Notes: generated by a model from the sequence alone, not told the origin. Shown: positions 7,971 through 15,741, counted from the stretch's first letter. The stretch is 33,549 nt of DNA from SIG575 sp045542485 (GCA_045542485.1 JAZQLC010000043.1:1-33549); one strand, 5' to 3'. Program-made: numbers and translations.

Positions 7971-8513
7971 ATGAAAAAAGTTTTATCGCTTTTACTTGCA
8001 CTTGTTTTCTGTTTTGCTTTTGCAGTGACTTCATTTGCTGCTGACAGCCCAACACCTGACAAGTATTACACAATTGATACAACTGTCAATATTGTCGGTG
8101 GCGGTATCGCAGTTGCTGCTCCCACTGCAGGTAAGGCAGGTCAGATTGTTGTTCTTACAGCAACAGCTGCTGAAGGTTATGTGTTTGACCACTGGGAGCT
8201 TGACGGTAAGTTTGAAATTGTTGAAGGTACAATTTATGACCCTGAAATCAAGGTTGAAATTGTTCCCGATGCTGACAACAAAACTCATGGCGATCTTGAC
8301 GGTGACGCTGATATTGTCGGTGATGCATACTTCAAGCCCGTTGATGATGAAGTGACAACAGGTGAACAGCAGACTGCAAAGCCTGACGACAGTCCTGATG
8401 CTCCTCAGACAGGCTTTATGGACACTCAGGCTACTGTGATTATTGCTCTTGCAATTATCGGTCTTATGGCTATTGCCGTTGTTTACAAAAAGCGCACAGA
8501 GAAAACAAAATAA
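7971..8513 (+). CDS. Small secreted surface protein with PQTG sorting signal and InlB-like repeat domain
   Basis: The 180-residue protein has a signal peptide (cleavage after SFA, residue 23). One compact domain (about 35-85) includes GGGIAVAAPTAGKAGQ and a GYVFDHWELDG turn that resemble the divergent InlB B-repeat domain. An acidic stretch follows, then the sequence APQTG (144-148), a hydrophobic helix (about 154-172) and a basic tail KKRTEKTK. That three-part ending is a cell-wall sorting signal, and the next gene is a class B sortase, making this its probable substrate. (S/N/P)PxTG motifs are known for clostridial class B sortases. AGAGGTG lies 7 bases before the ATG. The ligand or function of the exposed domain is unknown. 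Confidence 0.8.
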   Translation: MKKVLSLLLALVFCFAFAVTSFAADSPTPDKYYTIDTTVNIVGGGIAVAAPTAGKAGQIVVLTATAAEGYVFDHWELDGKFEIVEGTIYDPEIKVEIVPDADNKTHGDLDGDADIVGDAYFKPVDDEVTTGEQQTAKPDDSPDAPQTGFMDTQATVIIALAIIGLMAIAVVYKKRTEKTK

Positions 8514-8529
8514 TATGAATAATTAATTT

Positions 8530-8567
8530 CTAAAGGTCTTGTTTTCGTTTGAATCCAAGACCTTTAG
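8530..8567 (+). promoter_or_regulatory. 12-bp intergenic hairpin between substrate and sortase genes
   Basis: CTAAAGGTCTTG (8530-8541) pairs perfectly with CAAGACCTTTAG (8556-8567) around a 14-base loop. It is not followed by a proper T run and ends about 8 bases before the sortase ribosome binding site. It is likely a partial terminator or an RNA-stabilising element that lowers sortase expression relative to the substrate. Confidence 0.6.
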
Positions 8568-8583
8568 TTAATATGAGGGTACT

Positions 8584-9381
8584 ATGAGCACAAGAGAAAA
8601 AAAAAGAAAAAAAGCGAATAAAATTGCAATAATTGTTCTGATTGTGTTTTTGATTCTGTGTCTGTTGGGCGGTATCGGATATGTTGTTTTTCAGTGGTAT
8701 GGTGGCTATGCAGCAGAACAATCTTACGAAAACCTGATGGATTTTGTTGACGACGCAGTGAATAAGGGTAAGCAGGATGAAGAGGAAAACCTTGTTGATA
8801 ATCCGATAGATTTTGCTTCTCTTAAGGAAAGAAATGACGAGGTTTACGCCTGGATTTATATACCCAACACCAAGATTAATTATCCGGTTGTTCAGAGCAG
8901 GGTGGATGATAACTTCTATCTTAACAAGTCTATTGATAAGAAGTATCTTTTTGCAGGTATGATTTATTCTCAGTCCTGCAACAGTCTTGATTTCTTTGAC
9001 CCTGTTACAGTTTTGTACGGTCACAATATGAACAACGGAACAATGTTCCAGAATCTTCATAAATTCCAGGACGCAAAATTTTTCGAAGAAAATGAGTTTT
9101 TCTACATTTACACAGAAAAGCATATTTTCACATACAGAGTAATTTCTGCTTTCAAATATGATAGCCGACATATTATGAATTCGTTTGATTTCAATGACCC
9201 GTCGCAGCTTGAGGAATTCCAGAATACTGTCCTCAATCCTAACAGTTTCATAAAAAATGTGCGAGACGGAATCAAACTTAACGAATATTCAAAGGTGCTT
9301 GTACTCAGCACCTGTATTAACGATAGAAGAGCAAGATATCTTGTTTGTGGGGTGATGGTAGGCGATGAAAAGACGAAATGA
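8584..9381 (+). CDS. Class B sortase
   Basis: A transpeptidase expected to cleave the PQTG signal between Thr and Gly and join the protein to peptidoglycan or another amine. The 265 residues start with a basic stretch and a signal anchor (about 13-37), leaving the catalytic domain outside. His147 in LYGHNM, Cys244 in LSTC and Arg251 in RRARYLV form the catalytic set; the spacing and the long helix region 195-232 fit class B rather than class A. GAGGG lies upstream of the ATG. It follows the PQTG gene by 70 bases, with a hairpin between, and overlaps the LCP gene by 17 bases, so all are probably one transcript. Confidence 0.9.
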   Translation: MSTREKKRKKANKIAIIVLIVFLILCLLGGIGYVVFQWYGGYAAEQSYENLMDFVDDAVNKGKQDEEENLVDNPIDFASLKERNDEVYAWIYIPNTKINYPVVQSRVDDNFYLNKSIDKKYLFAGMIYSQSCNSLDFFDPVTVLYGHNMNNGTMFQNLHKFQDAKFFEENEFFYIYTEKHIFTYRVISAFKYDSRHIMNSFDFNDPSQLEEFQNTVLNPNSFIKNVRDGIKLNEYSKVLVLSTCINDRRARYLVCGVMVGDEKTK

Positions 9382-10564
9382 TAATTTCGATTTATCAAGT
9401 GAAGAAGTTGTTGATGAATTTATGAAGTCATATGACTCTCATTCACATCACAGACATCATCACCATCATCATTCATCTGAAAAATCACACCACAGCAAGG
9501 AAAAAAGAAACGAAGACACTCCACCTGAAGAAAAGAGTAAAAAGAAAATGCCCTTATTTTTCAGAATTCTTATAATTATTGTAGCCGTTCTGTTTTTTGT
9601 TTCACTTCTGGGTGCCGGTGCAGTTCTCATAATGCACAAAATGGGTATGAACGACATAAACAAGAAAAAAGAGGATGTTACAATCGGCACGGTTAATGAT
9701 GTTGTTTCTTACGATGACAGTGGTAAAACAGTTGTGTATAAAGGCCAGAAATATGTTTACAATGAAAACATAGTAACGGCGGCATTTCTCGGTATTGACG
9801 ACAAAAGCGTCAGCGTGAATATTACTGATGAATATGGCACTGCCGGTCAGGCTGACACTATTATGGTACTTGCCTATGATACAAAAACAGGTGACATTTC
9901 CGTTCTGACAATTCCTCGCGACTCAATGGTTGATGTTGACGTTTATTCGGAAAACGGTAGTTTTGCAAGAACAGAAAAAATGCAGATTTGTCTTTCTTTT
10001 GCTTATGGTGATGGCGGAGAAAAGAGCTGTGAAAATGTTATCAAATCTATTGAACGACTTCTTATGGGTATTCCTATTGACTCATATTTTTCTCTGAGAG
10101 TCAGAGGTGTTGATGCCCTCAACGCTGCGGTGGGTGGCATTGAACTGACAAGCCTTGAAACAATAGGACAGTTTGTGGAGGGCGAAAAAATCCATCTCAC
10201 TGGCACTGCCGCTCGATTCTATTGTACATCCCGTGACAGATCAAAGATTGATTCTGACTCCCGAAGAAGAGAAAGACAGATTCAGTATGTCAAGGCATAT
10301 GCAGCGAAAGTTATTTCACTTGCTAAGGACGACATCGGTATCATAACAAAGCTTTACAACACTGCAAAGCAATATTCGGTTACAGATATTTCACTTTCAA
10401 GTGCAGTTTATCTTGGCGGTCAACTTGTGACGAATTCTGCAAAAATCAATAAAGTTACTTCTCTTCAGGGTAAATATGTGGCAACGGATAAATTTGCTCA
10501 GTTTGTAGTCAACGAAGAGTCGACATATGAAACGATTCTTGAAATATTTTATAACAAAGCATAA
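9365..10564 (+). CDS. LytR-CpsA-Psr (LCP) family cell-envelope transferase with His-rich N-terminus
   Basis: LCP proteins transfer undecaprenyl-linked glycopolymers (teichoic acid or capsule) to peptidoglycan outside the membrane. This 399-residue protein has a cytoplasmic N-terminus with 11 histidines in residues 26-43, six of them consecutive, then a basic segment, one membrane helix (about 65-90) and the LCP domain (about 135-335). Visible core motifs are AFLGID, GQADTIMVL, TIPRDSMV and the Arg-rich DSDSRRRERQ. The gene starts inside the 3' end of the sortase gene, which implies coupled translation. Its placement beside a sortase and two surface proteins suggests a shared role in wall decoration. 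The polymer it handles is not known. Confidence 0.88.
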   Translation: MKRRNDNFDLSSEEVVDEFMKSYDSHSHHRHHHHHHSSEKSHHSKEKRNEDTPPEEKSKKKMPLFFRILIIIVAVLFFVSLLGAGAVLIMHKMGMNDINKKKEDVTIGTVNDVVSYDDSGKTVVYKGQKYVYNENIVTAAFLGIDDKSVSVNITDEYGTAGQADTIMVLAYDTKTGDISVLTIPRDSMVDVDVYSENGSFARTEKMQICLSFAYGDGGEKSCENVIKSIERLLMGIPIDSYFSLRVRGVDALNAAVGGIELTSLETIGQFVEGEKIHLTGTAARFYCTSRDRSKIDSDSRRRERQIQYVKAYAAKVISLAKDDIGIITKLYNTAKQYSVTDISLSSAVYLGGQLVTNSAKINKVTSLQGKYVATDKFAQFVVNEESTYETILEIFYNKA

Positions 10565-10582
10565 TCAAGGAGGTAAAAACCT

Positions 10583-11524
10583 ATGAAAAAACTTTCTAAA
10601 ATCACAGCGATTCTTATGTCTTTTGTTTTCATTTTTTCAATGTTTACTGTCGGCGTAAGTGCTGCTGAAAAAGACAACACATGTACTATCAAGCTCACTT
10701 CATCAAAAGAGAATCCCAAACCCGGTGATTCATTTACAGTGACAGTCAGTGCAAAAACTGATTATCCGATTATCAATGTAAACACAATTATCGTTTATGA
10801 CAGCAAATATTATGCAATTGACACTTCAAGCGGTGCAGCTGTCAAGAAAGCAACAAAAATGCCCGTGGGTATCAATCAGTCAACAAGCTCACCTCTCGGT
10901 ATGTACCATCAGAGCTATTCAAGTGCTATGACAAAGCAGTATAAACTTGTTTTCTGCGGAATTACATGGCTTCCTTCTCTTGCTCCTAAGGGTGCATCAA
11001 CGCCCACAACAACTCTTACAGAGTTCGAGAAGCTTTATACGATTAAATTCAAAATGAAGAAAGACGCACCCACAGACGGAAACGGCTTCCTCGGTATTGA
11101 CCCTGCATACATCAAAACAGAAACATCAACAATGAGAAGTGGCGTTTATGCTGCTCACGGCGGTGCAACACTGGGCGATGAAACAATAGCAGTTTGCGGA
11201 CAGACAATTGATTTGTCACAGGCAGTTCTCTTCGGCAGCGAAGTAAACAGATTACCTGCTGATAAAACAATGGAAATGGACTACAAATCTTCTGTTGCTC
11301 TCTCAGATATCGTCTCAAATACAAAGAATTATGAAGTTCTTTCTTCAGATACAAGCATTATAGAAACAAAAGACGGTGCATTGAGTGCTAAAAAGACTGG
11401 CACTGTGTTTGTTTCAGCAACATCCCTTGATGGAAAGACAAGAACCAACTACGAAGTTACAGTTAAATATTCATGGTGGCAGTGGATTATTGTTATCCTT
11501 CTCTTCGGCTGGCTCTGGTATTGA
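10583..11524 (+). CDS. Secreted cohesin-like/Ig-like protein with Trp-rich C-terminal tail
   Basis: The 313-residue protein has a signal peptide (cleavage near VSA, residue 27). Residues about 33-215 form a beta-rich domain with features of cohesin-type folds: NPKPGDSFTVTVSAK and FKMKKDAPTDGNG, where bacterial cohesins carry similar strands. Residues about 225-292 look like a Big_2-type Ig domain (SSDTSIIETKDGALSAKKTG). The chain ends exactly in an 18-residue hydrophobic tail with five tryptophans, residues 296-313, without the basic residues that usually close a membrane anchor. AAGGAGG lies 9 bases before the ATG; its last bases can pair with ACCT just before the start codon (aggt/acct, 10571-10582). 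It is the last gene of the sortase cassette. Domain calls are by pattern and moderately certain. Confidence 0.7.
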   Translation: MKKLSKITAILMSFVFIFSMFTVGVSAAEKDNTCTIKLTSSKENPKPGDSFTVTVSAKTDYPIINVNTIIVYDSKYYAIDTSSGAAVKKATKMPVGINQSTSSPLGMYHQSYSSAMTKQYKLVFCGITWLPSLAPKGASTPTTTLTEFEKLYTIKFKMKKDAPTDGNGFLGIDPAYIKTETSTMRSGVYAAHGGATLGDETIAVCGQTIDLSQAVLFGSEVNRLPADKTMEMDYKSSVALSDIVSNTKNYEVLSSDTSIIETKDGALSAKKTGTVFVSATSLDGKTRTNYEVTVKYSWWQWIIVILLFGWLWY

Positions 11525-11562
11525 TTATAAGTGTCCTCTGAAAATTTATTGCATATAATAGT

Positions 11563-11608
11563 TTCGGGGACAAGTCTCAGTCGGATTTTACCCCGAATTT
11601 TCCGACTG
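11563..11608 (+). promoter_or_regulatory. Interlocking stems (possible pseudoknot or switch) between the cassette and mazF
   Basis: Stem A pairs TTCGGGG (11563-11569) with CCCCGAA (11591-11597). Stem B pairs CAGTCGGA (11578-11585) with TCCGACTG (11601-11608). The arms interleave A-B-A'-B', so they form either an H-type pseudoknot or two mutually exclusive hairpins. No T run follows, so it is not a classical terminator. Confidence 0.5.
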
Positions 11609-11621
11609 ATGATTATTTCCT

Positions 11622-11659
11622 TAAAATATTGGCAAAGATATTCTTGTCAAAATATTTTA
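11622..11659 (+). promoter_or_regulatory. Possible mazF promoter flanked by an inverted repeat
   Basis: TTGGCA (11629-11634), 18-bp spacer and TATTTT (11653-11658) form a moderate promoter. A 9-bp inverted repeat, TAAAATATT (11622-11630) and AATATTTTA (11651-11659), overlaps both hexamers and could be a protein-binding site or just AT-rich chance. Confidence 0.35.
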
Positions 11660-11673
11660 CGGAGAGTGATTTT

Positions 11674-12024
11674 ATGATAAAACGGGGAGATATATATTAC
11701 GCAGATCTCAGTCCTGTGGTAGGTTCGGAACAGGGTGGAATAAGACCTGTTCTGATTGTTCAGAATGATGTCGGAAATAAATACAGCCCTACTGTAATTG
11801 CAGCAGCAATTACAAGTCAGAAATATAAAAACAGCCTTCCAACACATATTAAAGTCAATGCAGATGGTTGTGGCCTTGCAAAAGATTCCATTGTGCTGCT
11901 TGAGCAGGTAAGAACTCTCGACAAAAGAAGGCTGAAAGAGCGAATGGGCAATCTTGACGACACTGATATGGACAGAATTGATAAAGCTTTAAGCGTAAGC
12001 TTTGGACTTGGCGGGGCTACATAA
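11674..12024 (+). CDS. mazF: MazF/PemK-type endoribonuclease toxin
   Basis: The 116-residue protein is a close match to the Bacillus NdoA/MazF pattern: IKRGDIYYADLSPVVGSEQG, IRPVLIVQND, AAAITSQ and LLEQVRTLDKRRL. MazF cuts single-stranded mRNA at short sequence motifs; the conserved Arg in GIRPV and Thr in AAITSQ correspond to the active-site residues of the family. The ATG at 11674 has GGAGAG a suitable distance upstream; the frame is open 15 codons further up but without a binding site. No antitoxin reading frame is found in the 149 bases upstream or the 42 bases downstream, so the partner is elsewhere or absent. It probably shares a transcript with the following metallophosphoesterase gene. 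Confidence 0.93.
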   Translation: MIKRGDIYYADLSPVVGSEQGGIRPVLIVQNDVGNKYSPTVIAAAITSQKYKNSLPTHIKVNADGCGLAKDSIVLLEQVRTLDKRRLKERMGNLDDTDMDRIDKALSVSFGLGGAT

Positions 12025-12066
12025 CAGTGGCTCCGCTTTTCCTTTTATAAGACGAGGAGTAGATTT

Positions 12067-13173
12067 ATGAAAAGCAAAATATTCTCAAACGCATTGAAAA
12101 TGCTCACATTTCCGTTTTTAGGGGCAACGGGAGGTCCTTTTCTTTACAGAGGAAAGGAGTCTGAAAAAACATTAAAGTTCAATAAAGACGGTAAATTCAG
12201 AATTTTACATATGTCAGATATTCACCTTGTTCACGAACTGATGGAAGAGGAACAGCCAATCGAAATTACCAAGCAGCAGATTGCCGATACGCTTAATCTT
12301 ATTGAAGAGTGTATAAGAAGAGCAAATCCTGATTTAGTTGTTTTTACCGGTGACAATGTCAGCAGTAACTATGAGCTTATTACATATGATTATGCTGCTA
12401 AAACTATCAGAAGACTTTATCAGACAGTAGGTAAATTCAACCTGCCTCTTGCGATTACTTTCGGTAATCACGACGGAGAAAGAAATACTCACAAAGAATT
12501 TCAGATGCGTATTTTTATGGAGTATAAAAACTTCGTAGGTCTCTATAATGAAGAGGATGTTTACGGCTGCGGTAATTACAGTTTGCCCATTCTTTCTTCC
12601 GATGGAAAAAGAACCGCATTCAATCTGTGGATGTTCGATTCTAACGATTATCTTGATGGCATAAAGGGCACAGGTTATGACTGTGTTCACGCTGATCAGC
12701 TTGACTGGTATAAAAGAAAATCAGATAAATTAAAGGAAGAAAACGATGGAAATCCTGTTTATTCAATTGCTTTTCAGCATATCTGCGTACCTGATGTTCA
12801 TTCCTGCTTCAAGGAAGTGGATGAAAACACAGAGGGAGCGGTCCGTTGTTTTGACGGCAAATACTATGTGCTTCCTGAAAGTGCTGTTGGTGAGTTAAAC
12901 GAAAGTCCAAGTCCGCCTGAAACAAGATATGACGGTCAGTTTGACGCTTTCCGTCAGCAAGGTGACGTTATTGCTATGTTCTGCGGTCACGACCATGTAA
13001 ACGATTTCATTGTTGAAAAAGATGGTATTAAGCTCGGTCAGACAATCTGCGGCGGTTTTATGACATATGGTTGGCGCAGGGGAGGCAGACTTATTGAAAT
13101 TGATGAAAATAATCCCCGTGAGTTTTATACTGAAACAATTTGCGTAGAAGAAAGAGAAGAAGTTGATGTCTGA
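12067..13173 (+). CDS. Metallophosphoesterase (calcineurin-like)
   Basis: The 368-residue protein carries the full two-metal signature: Asp51-x-His53 in MSDIHL, GDN at 95-97, GNHD at 133-136, a His in AFQHI near 237, and GHDHVND near 314. The arrangement resembles the Dcr2/purple-acid-phosphatase-29-like branch of the calcineurin superfamily. The N-terminal hydrophobic stretch (about residues 10-26) is weak and does not look like a cleaved signal. The substrate is unknown. It has GAGGAG 7 bases before the ATG, follows mazF by 42 bases, and its stop overlaps the tcdA start by one base. Confidence 0.85.
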   Translation: MKSKIFSNALKMLTFPFLGATGGPFLYRGKESEKTLKFNKDGKFRILHMSDIHLVHELMEEEQPIEITKQQIADTLNLIEECIRRANPDLVVFTGDNVSSNYELITYDYAAKTIRRLYQTVGKFNLPLAITFGNHDGERNTHKEFQMRIFMEYKNFVGLYNEEDVYGCGNYSLPILSSDGKRTAFNLWMFDSNDYLDGIKGTGYDCVHADQLDWYKRKSDKLKEENDGNPVYSIAFQHICVPDVHSCFKEVDENTEGAVRCFDGKYYVLPESAVGELNESPSPPETRYDGQFDAFRQQGDVIAMFCGHDHVNDFIVEKDGIKLGQTICGGFMTYGWRRGGRLIEIDENNPREFYTETICVEEREEVDV

Positions 13174-13889
13174 TGAGTGAAATTTTTTCAAGACAGAATA
13201 TTGTTTTTGGCTCTGATTCCCTTGTGAAGCTTAAAAATGCCCGTGTGGCAGTTTTTGGAGTGGGCGGAGTCGGAGGTTATGTTTGCGAAGCACTGGCAAG
13301 AAGCGGTGTAGGTACTCTTGATATTATCGACAACGATACTGTTTCGCCGTCAAACATCAACCGTCAGATTATTGCTCTTCACAGCACAATTGGCAGGAGT
13401 AAAGTTGATGTCTGCAAAGAAAGACTGCTTGATATTAACCCTGAAATTACCGTCAATGCATACAACTGTTTTTTTCTGAAAGAAAATGAGAAGGACTTTG
13501 AATTTGAAAAGTTTGATTATATCGTTGATGCAATTGACACTGTCAGCGGTAAACTTGCTCTTGCGATGATTGCCGATAAACTGAATATACCGATAATTTC
13601 TTCTATGGGTGCAGGTAATAAAACTGACCCGACCCGTTTCAGAGTTTCCGACATCAGTAAAACTTCAGTTTGTCCTCTGGCAAAAACAATGAGGAAATTA
13701 TGTCGTGAAAATGGTGTCAGAAAGCTGAAGGTTGTTTATTCTGAGGAGACTCCTATAATCAGCGAGGTGCTTGTTGACGAAACTTCAAACAAGCGTCAGA
13801 TTCCCGGTAGTCTCTCCTTTGTACCGTCGGCAGTCGGACTGATTATGGCCGGAGAAGTAGTCAAAGATTTAATTGGATTTGGTGGATAA
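13173..13889 (+). CDS. tcdA: tRNA threonylcarbamoyladenosine dehydratase TcdA
   Basis: TcdA uses ATP to cyclise t6A at position 37 of ANN-decoding tRNAs to ct6A. The 238-residue protein shows the E1/ThiF-like nucleotide loop VFGVGGVGGYV (about 25-35), NINRQI near 65, the DAIDTVSGK stretch, SMGAGNKTDPT and a Cys in SVCPLAK, all typical of the YgdL/CsdL (TcdA) subgroup rather than of ThiF or MoeB. Length agrees with the family (about 240-270). It is translated from a TGATG overlap with the metallophosphoesterase and is followed after one base by a TtcA-like gene. Confidence 0.9.
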   Translation: MSEIFSRQNIVFGSDSLVKLKNARVAVFGVGGVGGYVCEALARSGVGTLDIIDNDTVSPSNINRQIIALHSTIGRSKVDVCKERLLDINPEITVNAYNCFFLKENEKDFEFEKFDYIVDAIDTVSGKLALAMIADKLNIPIISSMGAGNKTDPTRFRVSDISKTSVCPLAKTMRKLCRENGVRKLKVVYSEETPIISEVLVDETSNKRQIPGSLSFVPSAVGLIMAGEVVKDLIGFGG

Positions 13890-13890
13890 A

Positions 13891-14730
13891 ATGAAGCGTG
13901 AACTTGAATTATGGCAGTTAGCTGAACGAAGTATTTCAAAAACATACAGAAAGAAAATATGGAATCCTTTTGTGGAAGCGGTAAAGAAATACCAAATGAT
14001 TCAGTCGGGAGACAGGATAGCTGTCTGTATTTCAGGTGGCAAAGATTCAATGATTTTAGCAGTGTTGATGAGAATGCTTCAAAGATACAGCGAAGTGCCT
14101 TTTGAACTGGAATACATGGTTATGGACCCGGGCTATAATGCTGAAAACAGACAAAAAATCGAAGAAAACGCAAAAAAACTTAATATCCCCGTCAGCTTTT
14201 TTGATTCTGACATTTTCAATGTAGTAGTCAAAATTGAACAGAATCCCTGTTATCTTTGTGCACGGATGAGAAGAGGTTATCTATATTCAAGAGCAAAGGA
14301 ATTGGGCTGTAACAAAATTGCTCTCGGCCACCATATGAGTGATGTGATTGAAACAACAGTTATGGGAATGTTTTACGGTTCACAGATTCAGGCTATGCTT
14401 CCAAGGCTGAAAAGCACAAATTACGATGGTATGGAACTTATAAGACCTATGTACTGCATAAATGAAGACGCTATAATTGCCTGGTCAAAATATAATAATC
14501 TTGATTTTATCAGGTGTGCTTGTCGTTTTACGGAAGATTACAACGCAAATGGCAACAAGGAAGGTCTCTCAAAGCGTCAGGAGATTAAAGACCTGATAAA
14601 GCAGATGAAAAAAGTAAACCCAAACATTGAAATCAACATTTTCCGTTCAATACACAATGCAAATGTTGACACAATGGTTGAGTATAAACTGAATGATGAA
14701 TTTCATACTTTTCTTGAGAGGTTTGAATAA
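13891..14730 (+). CDS. TtcA-like PP-loop ATPase, probable tRNA thiolase
   Basis: The 279-residue protein has the PP-loop SGGKDS (48-53), a CxxC pair (Cys120, Cys123, followed by ARMRRG), GHHMSDVIET and a third cysteine site (Cys209/Cys211 in RCACRF). This is the TtcA family layout, in which three cysteines hold an Fe-S cluster used for 2-thiolation of cytidine 32 in tRNA. Clostridial members are variable and the exact nucleoside is not certain. I chose ATG 13891, 1 base after the tcdA stop with GGTGG upstream, rather than the in-frame TTG at 13873 that would overlap tcdA. The position supports joint action on tRNA with TcdA. Confidence 0.8.
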   Translation: MKRELELWQLAERSISKTYRKKIWNPFVEAVKKYQMIQSGDRIAVCISGGKDSMILAVLMRMLQRYSEVPFELEYMVMDPGYNAENRQKIEENAKKLNIPVSFFDSDIFNVVVKIEQNPCYLCARMRRGYLYSRAKELGCNKIALGHHMSDVIETTVMGMFYGSQIQAMLPRLKSTNYDGMELIRPMYCINEDAIIAWSKYNNLDFIRCACRFTEDYNANGNKEGLSKRQEIKDLIKQMKKVNPNIEINIFRSIHNANVDTMVEYKLNDEFHTFLERFE

Positions 14731-14745
14731 AAAGGAGTGGTTTTT

Positions 14746-15555
14746 ATGAAGAAAGCATTAAAAGCAATACTCATTACATTGGCAGTTGCATTACTTGGCG
14801 TAATAGTTTATTTTGTTTGTGCATTTTTCGGCAATCCTGTTTCGTATCTTTTGTCTGCAAATTCTGCAAAAAATTACATAGAGGCAAATTATTCAGATTA
14901 TGACCTTGAAATCGAAAAAGTCGGATATGACTTCAAGAGTTCAGGCTACTATGCAAAAGTTGTTTCTCCTACAAGCATAGACACACATTTCAGTATTTAT
15001 TTCGACCTTCTCGGAAGACCTGTACGGGATAGTTTTGAGAATGTTGAAGATGGTTGGAATACATATACCAGACTAGATAGGGAATACAGGGAGCTTGTAA
15101 AAAAAACAGAAGATATTATTGCGAAAGAGTTTACAAGTGACATATTCTTCGGCGAAATCAAAACATATGAAATGGCTGAGGATTATCAGTGGAAAGAGCC
15201 GTATGGTGTCGTTATGTCAGATTTGGTACTTGATTTTGATTATGATATTAACGAAGTTGCAGCGGAATACGGTCACATTGTATTTTATTATGACGAGACT
15301 GAACTTACTGCTGAAAAAGCAGCGGAGAGACTTCTTCGTTTAAAGGAAATATTCGATGAAAACGGAATAGTATTTTATGCAATCGATTTTATTGCTCAGG
15401 AGCCTAAAACTGAAACAAATGCAGGTAACAGAAAAGAGTTTTCAGTAAGGGAATTTCTGTGCAGTGATATTTATGAAGAAGGACTTGCAGAAAGGCTGCA
15501 GGAGGCATCAGACCACCTTCAGGATTACTACTCGGGTGAGGATGCGAAAAAATAA
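14746..15555 (+). CDS. YfjL-like membrane-anchored protein of unknown function
   Basis: The 269-residue protein has one N-terminal membrane helix (about 5-28) and an extracellular domain with NPVSYLLSANSAKNYIE, VGYDFKSSGYYAKVVSPTSI and DTHFSIYFD, which resemble the YfjL N-terminal region known from Bacillus. The rest contains acidic, helical segments. There is no lipobox and no known catalytic motif. ATG 14746 follows AAAGGAG by 8 bases; a GTG three codons upstream overlaps that site and is unlikely. It is the last gene of the run that begins at mazF and is followed by a strong terminator. Confidence 0.65.
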   Translation: MKKALKAILITLAVALLGVIVYFVCAFFGNPVSYLLSANSAKNYIEANYSDYDLEIEKVGYDFKSSGYYAKVVSPTSIDTHFSIYFDLLGRPVRDSFENVEDGWNTYTRLDREYRELVKKTEDIIAKEFTSDIFFGEIKTYEMAEDYQWKEPYGVVMSDLVLDFDYDINEVAAEYGHIVFYYDETELTAEKAAERLLRLKEIFDENGIVFYAIDFIAQEPKTETNAGNRKEFSVREFLCSDIYEEGLAERLQEASDHLQDYYSGEDAKK

Positions 15556-15567
15556 AACATTTTTGAA

Positions 15568-15607
15568 AAAGCCATTTTCCGAAATTTGGAAAAGTGGCTT
15601 TCTTTTG
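15568..15607 (+). terminator. Terminator of the mazF-to-yfjL-like gene run
   Basis: AAAGCCATTTTCC (15568-15580) pairs with GGAAAAGTGGCTTT (15588-15601), with one bulged G, and a T-rich stretch follows. Confidence 0.8.
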
Positions 15608-15681
15608 TTTATAAAATTTTATCTCAGATTGACTCTTTTCGCTCTTTGTCTGCATTGTCCGCATAGAAAAAATTGTCCCTA

Positions 15682-15720
15682 ACAAACAAAAATACAGCCA
15701 ACCTTTTAGTGGGTTGGCTG
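15682..15720 (-). terminator. Terminator of ackA
   Basis: On the minus strand the 9-bp stem CAGCCAACC (15712-15720 with 15695-15703) closes an 8-base loop and is followed by TATTTTTG. It lies 21 bases after the ackA stop. Confidence 0.85.
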
Positions 15721-15741
15721 CAAATATGTGAAATATTCAGA

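Noticed and set aside
8530..9171. 213-codon open frame antisense to the sortase gene
   Set aside because: Composition is low complexity, no domain is recognisable, and the opposite strand encodes a clear sortase with intact catalytic residues.
11525..11673. Possible small MazE antitoxin gene
   Set aside because: No frame with a start, a ribosome binding site and an antitoxin-like protein fits; the space is occupied by stem structures and a possible promoter.
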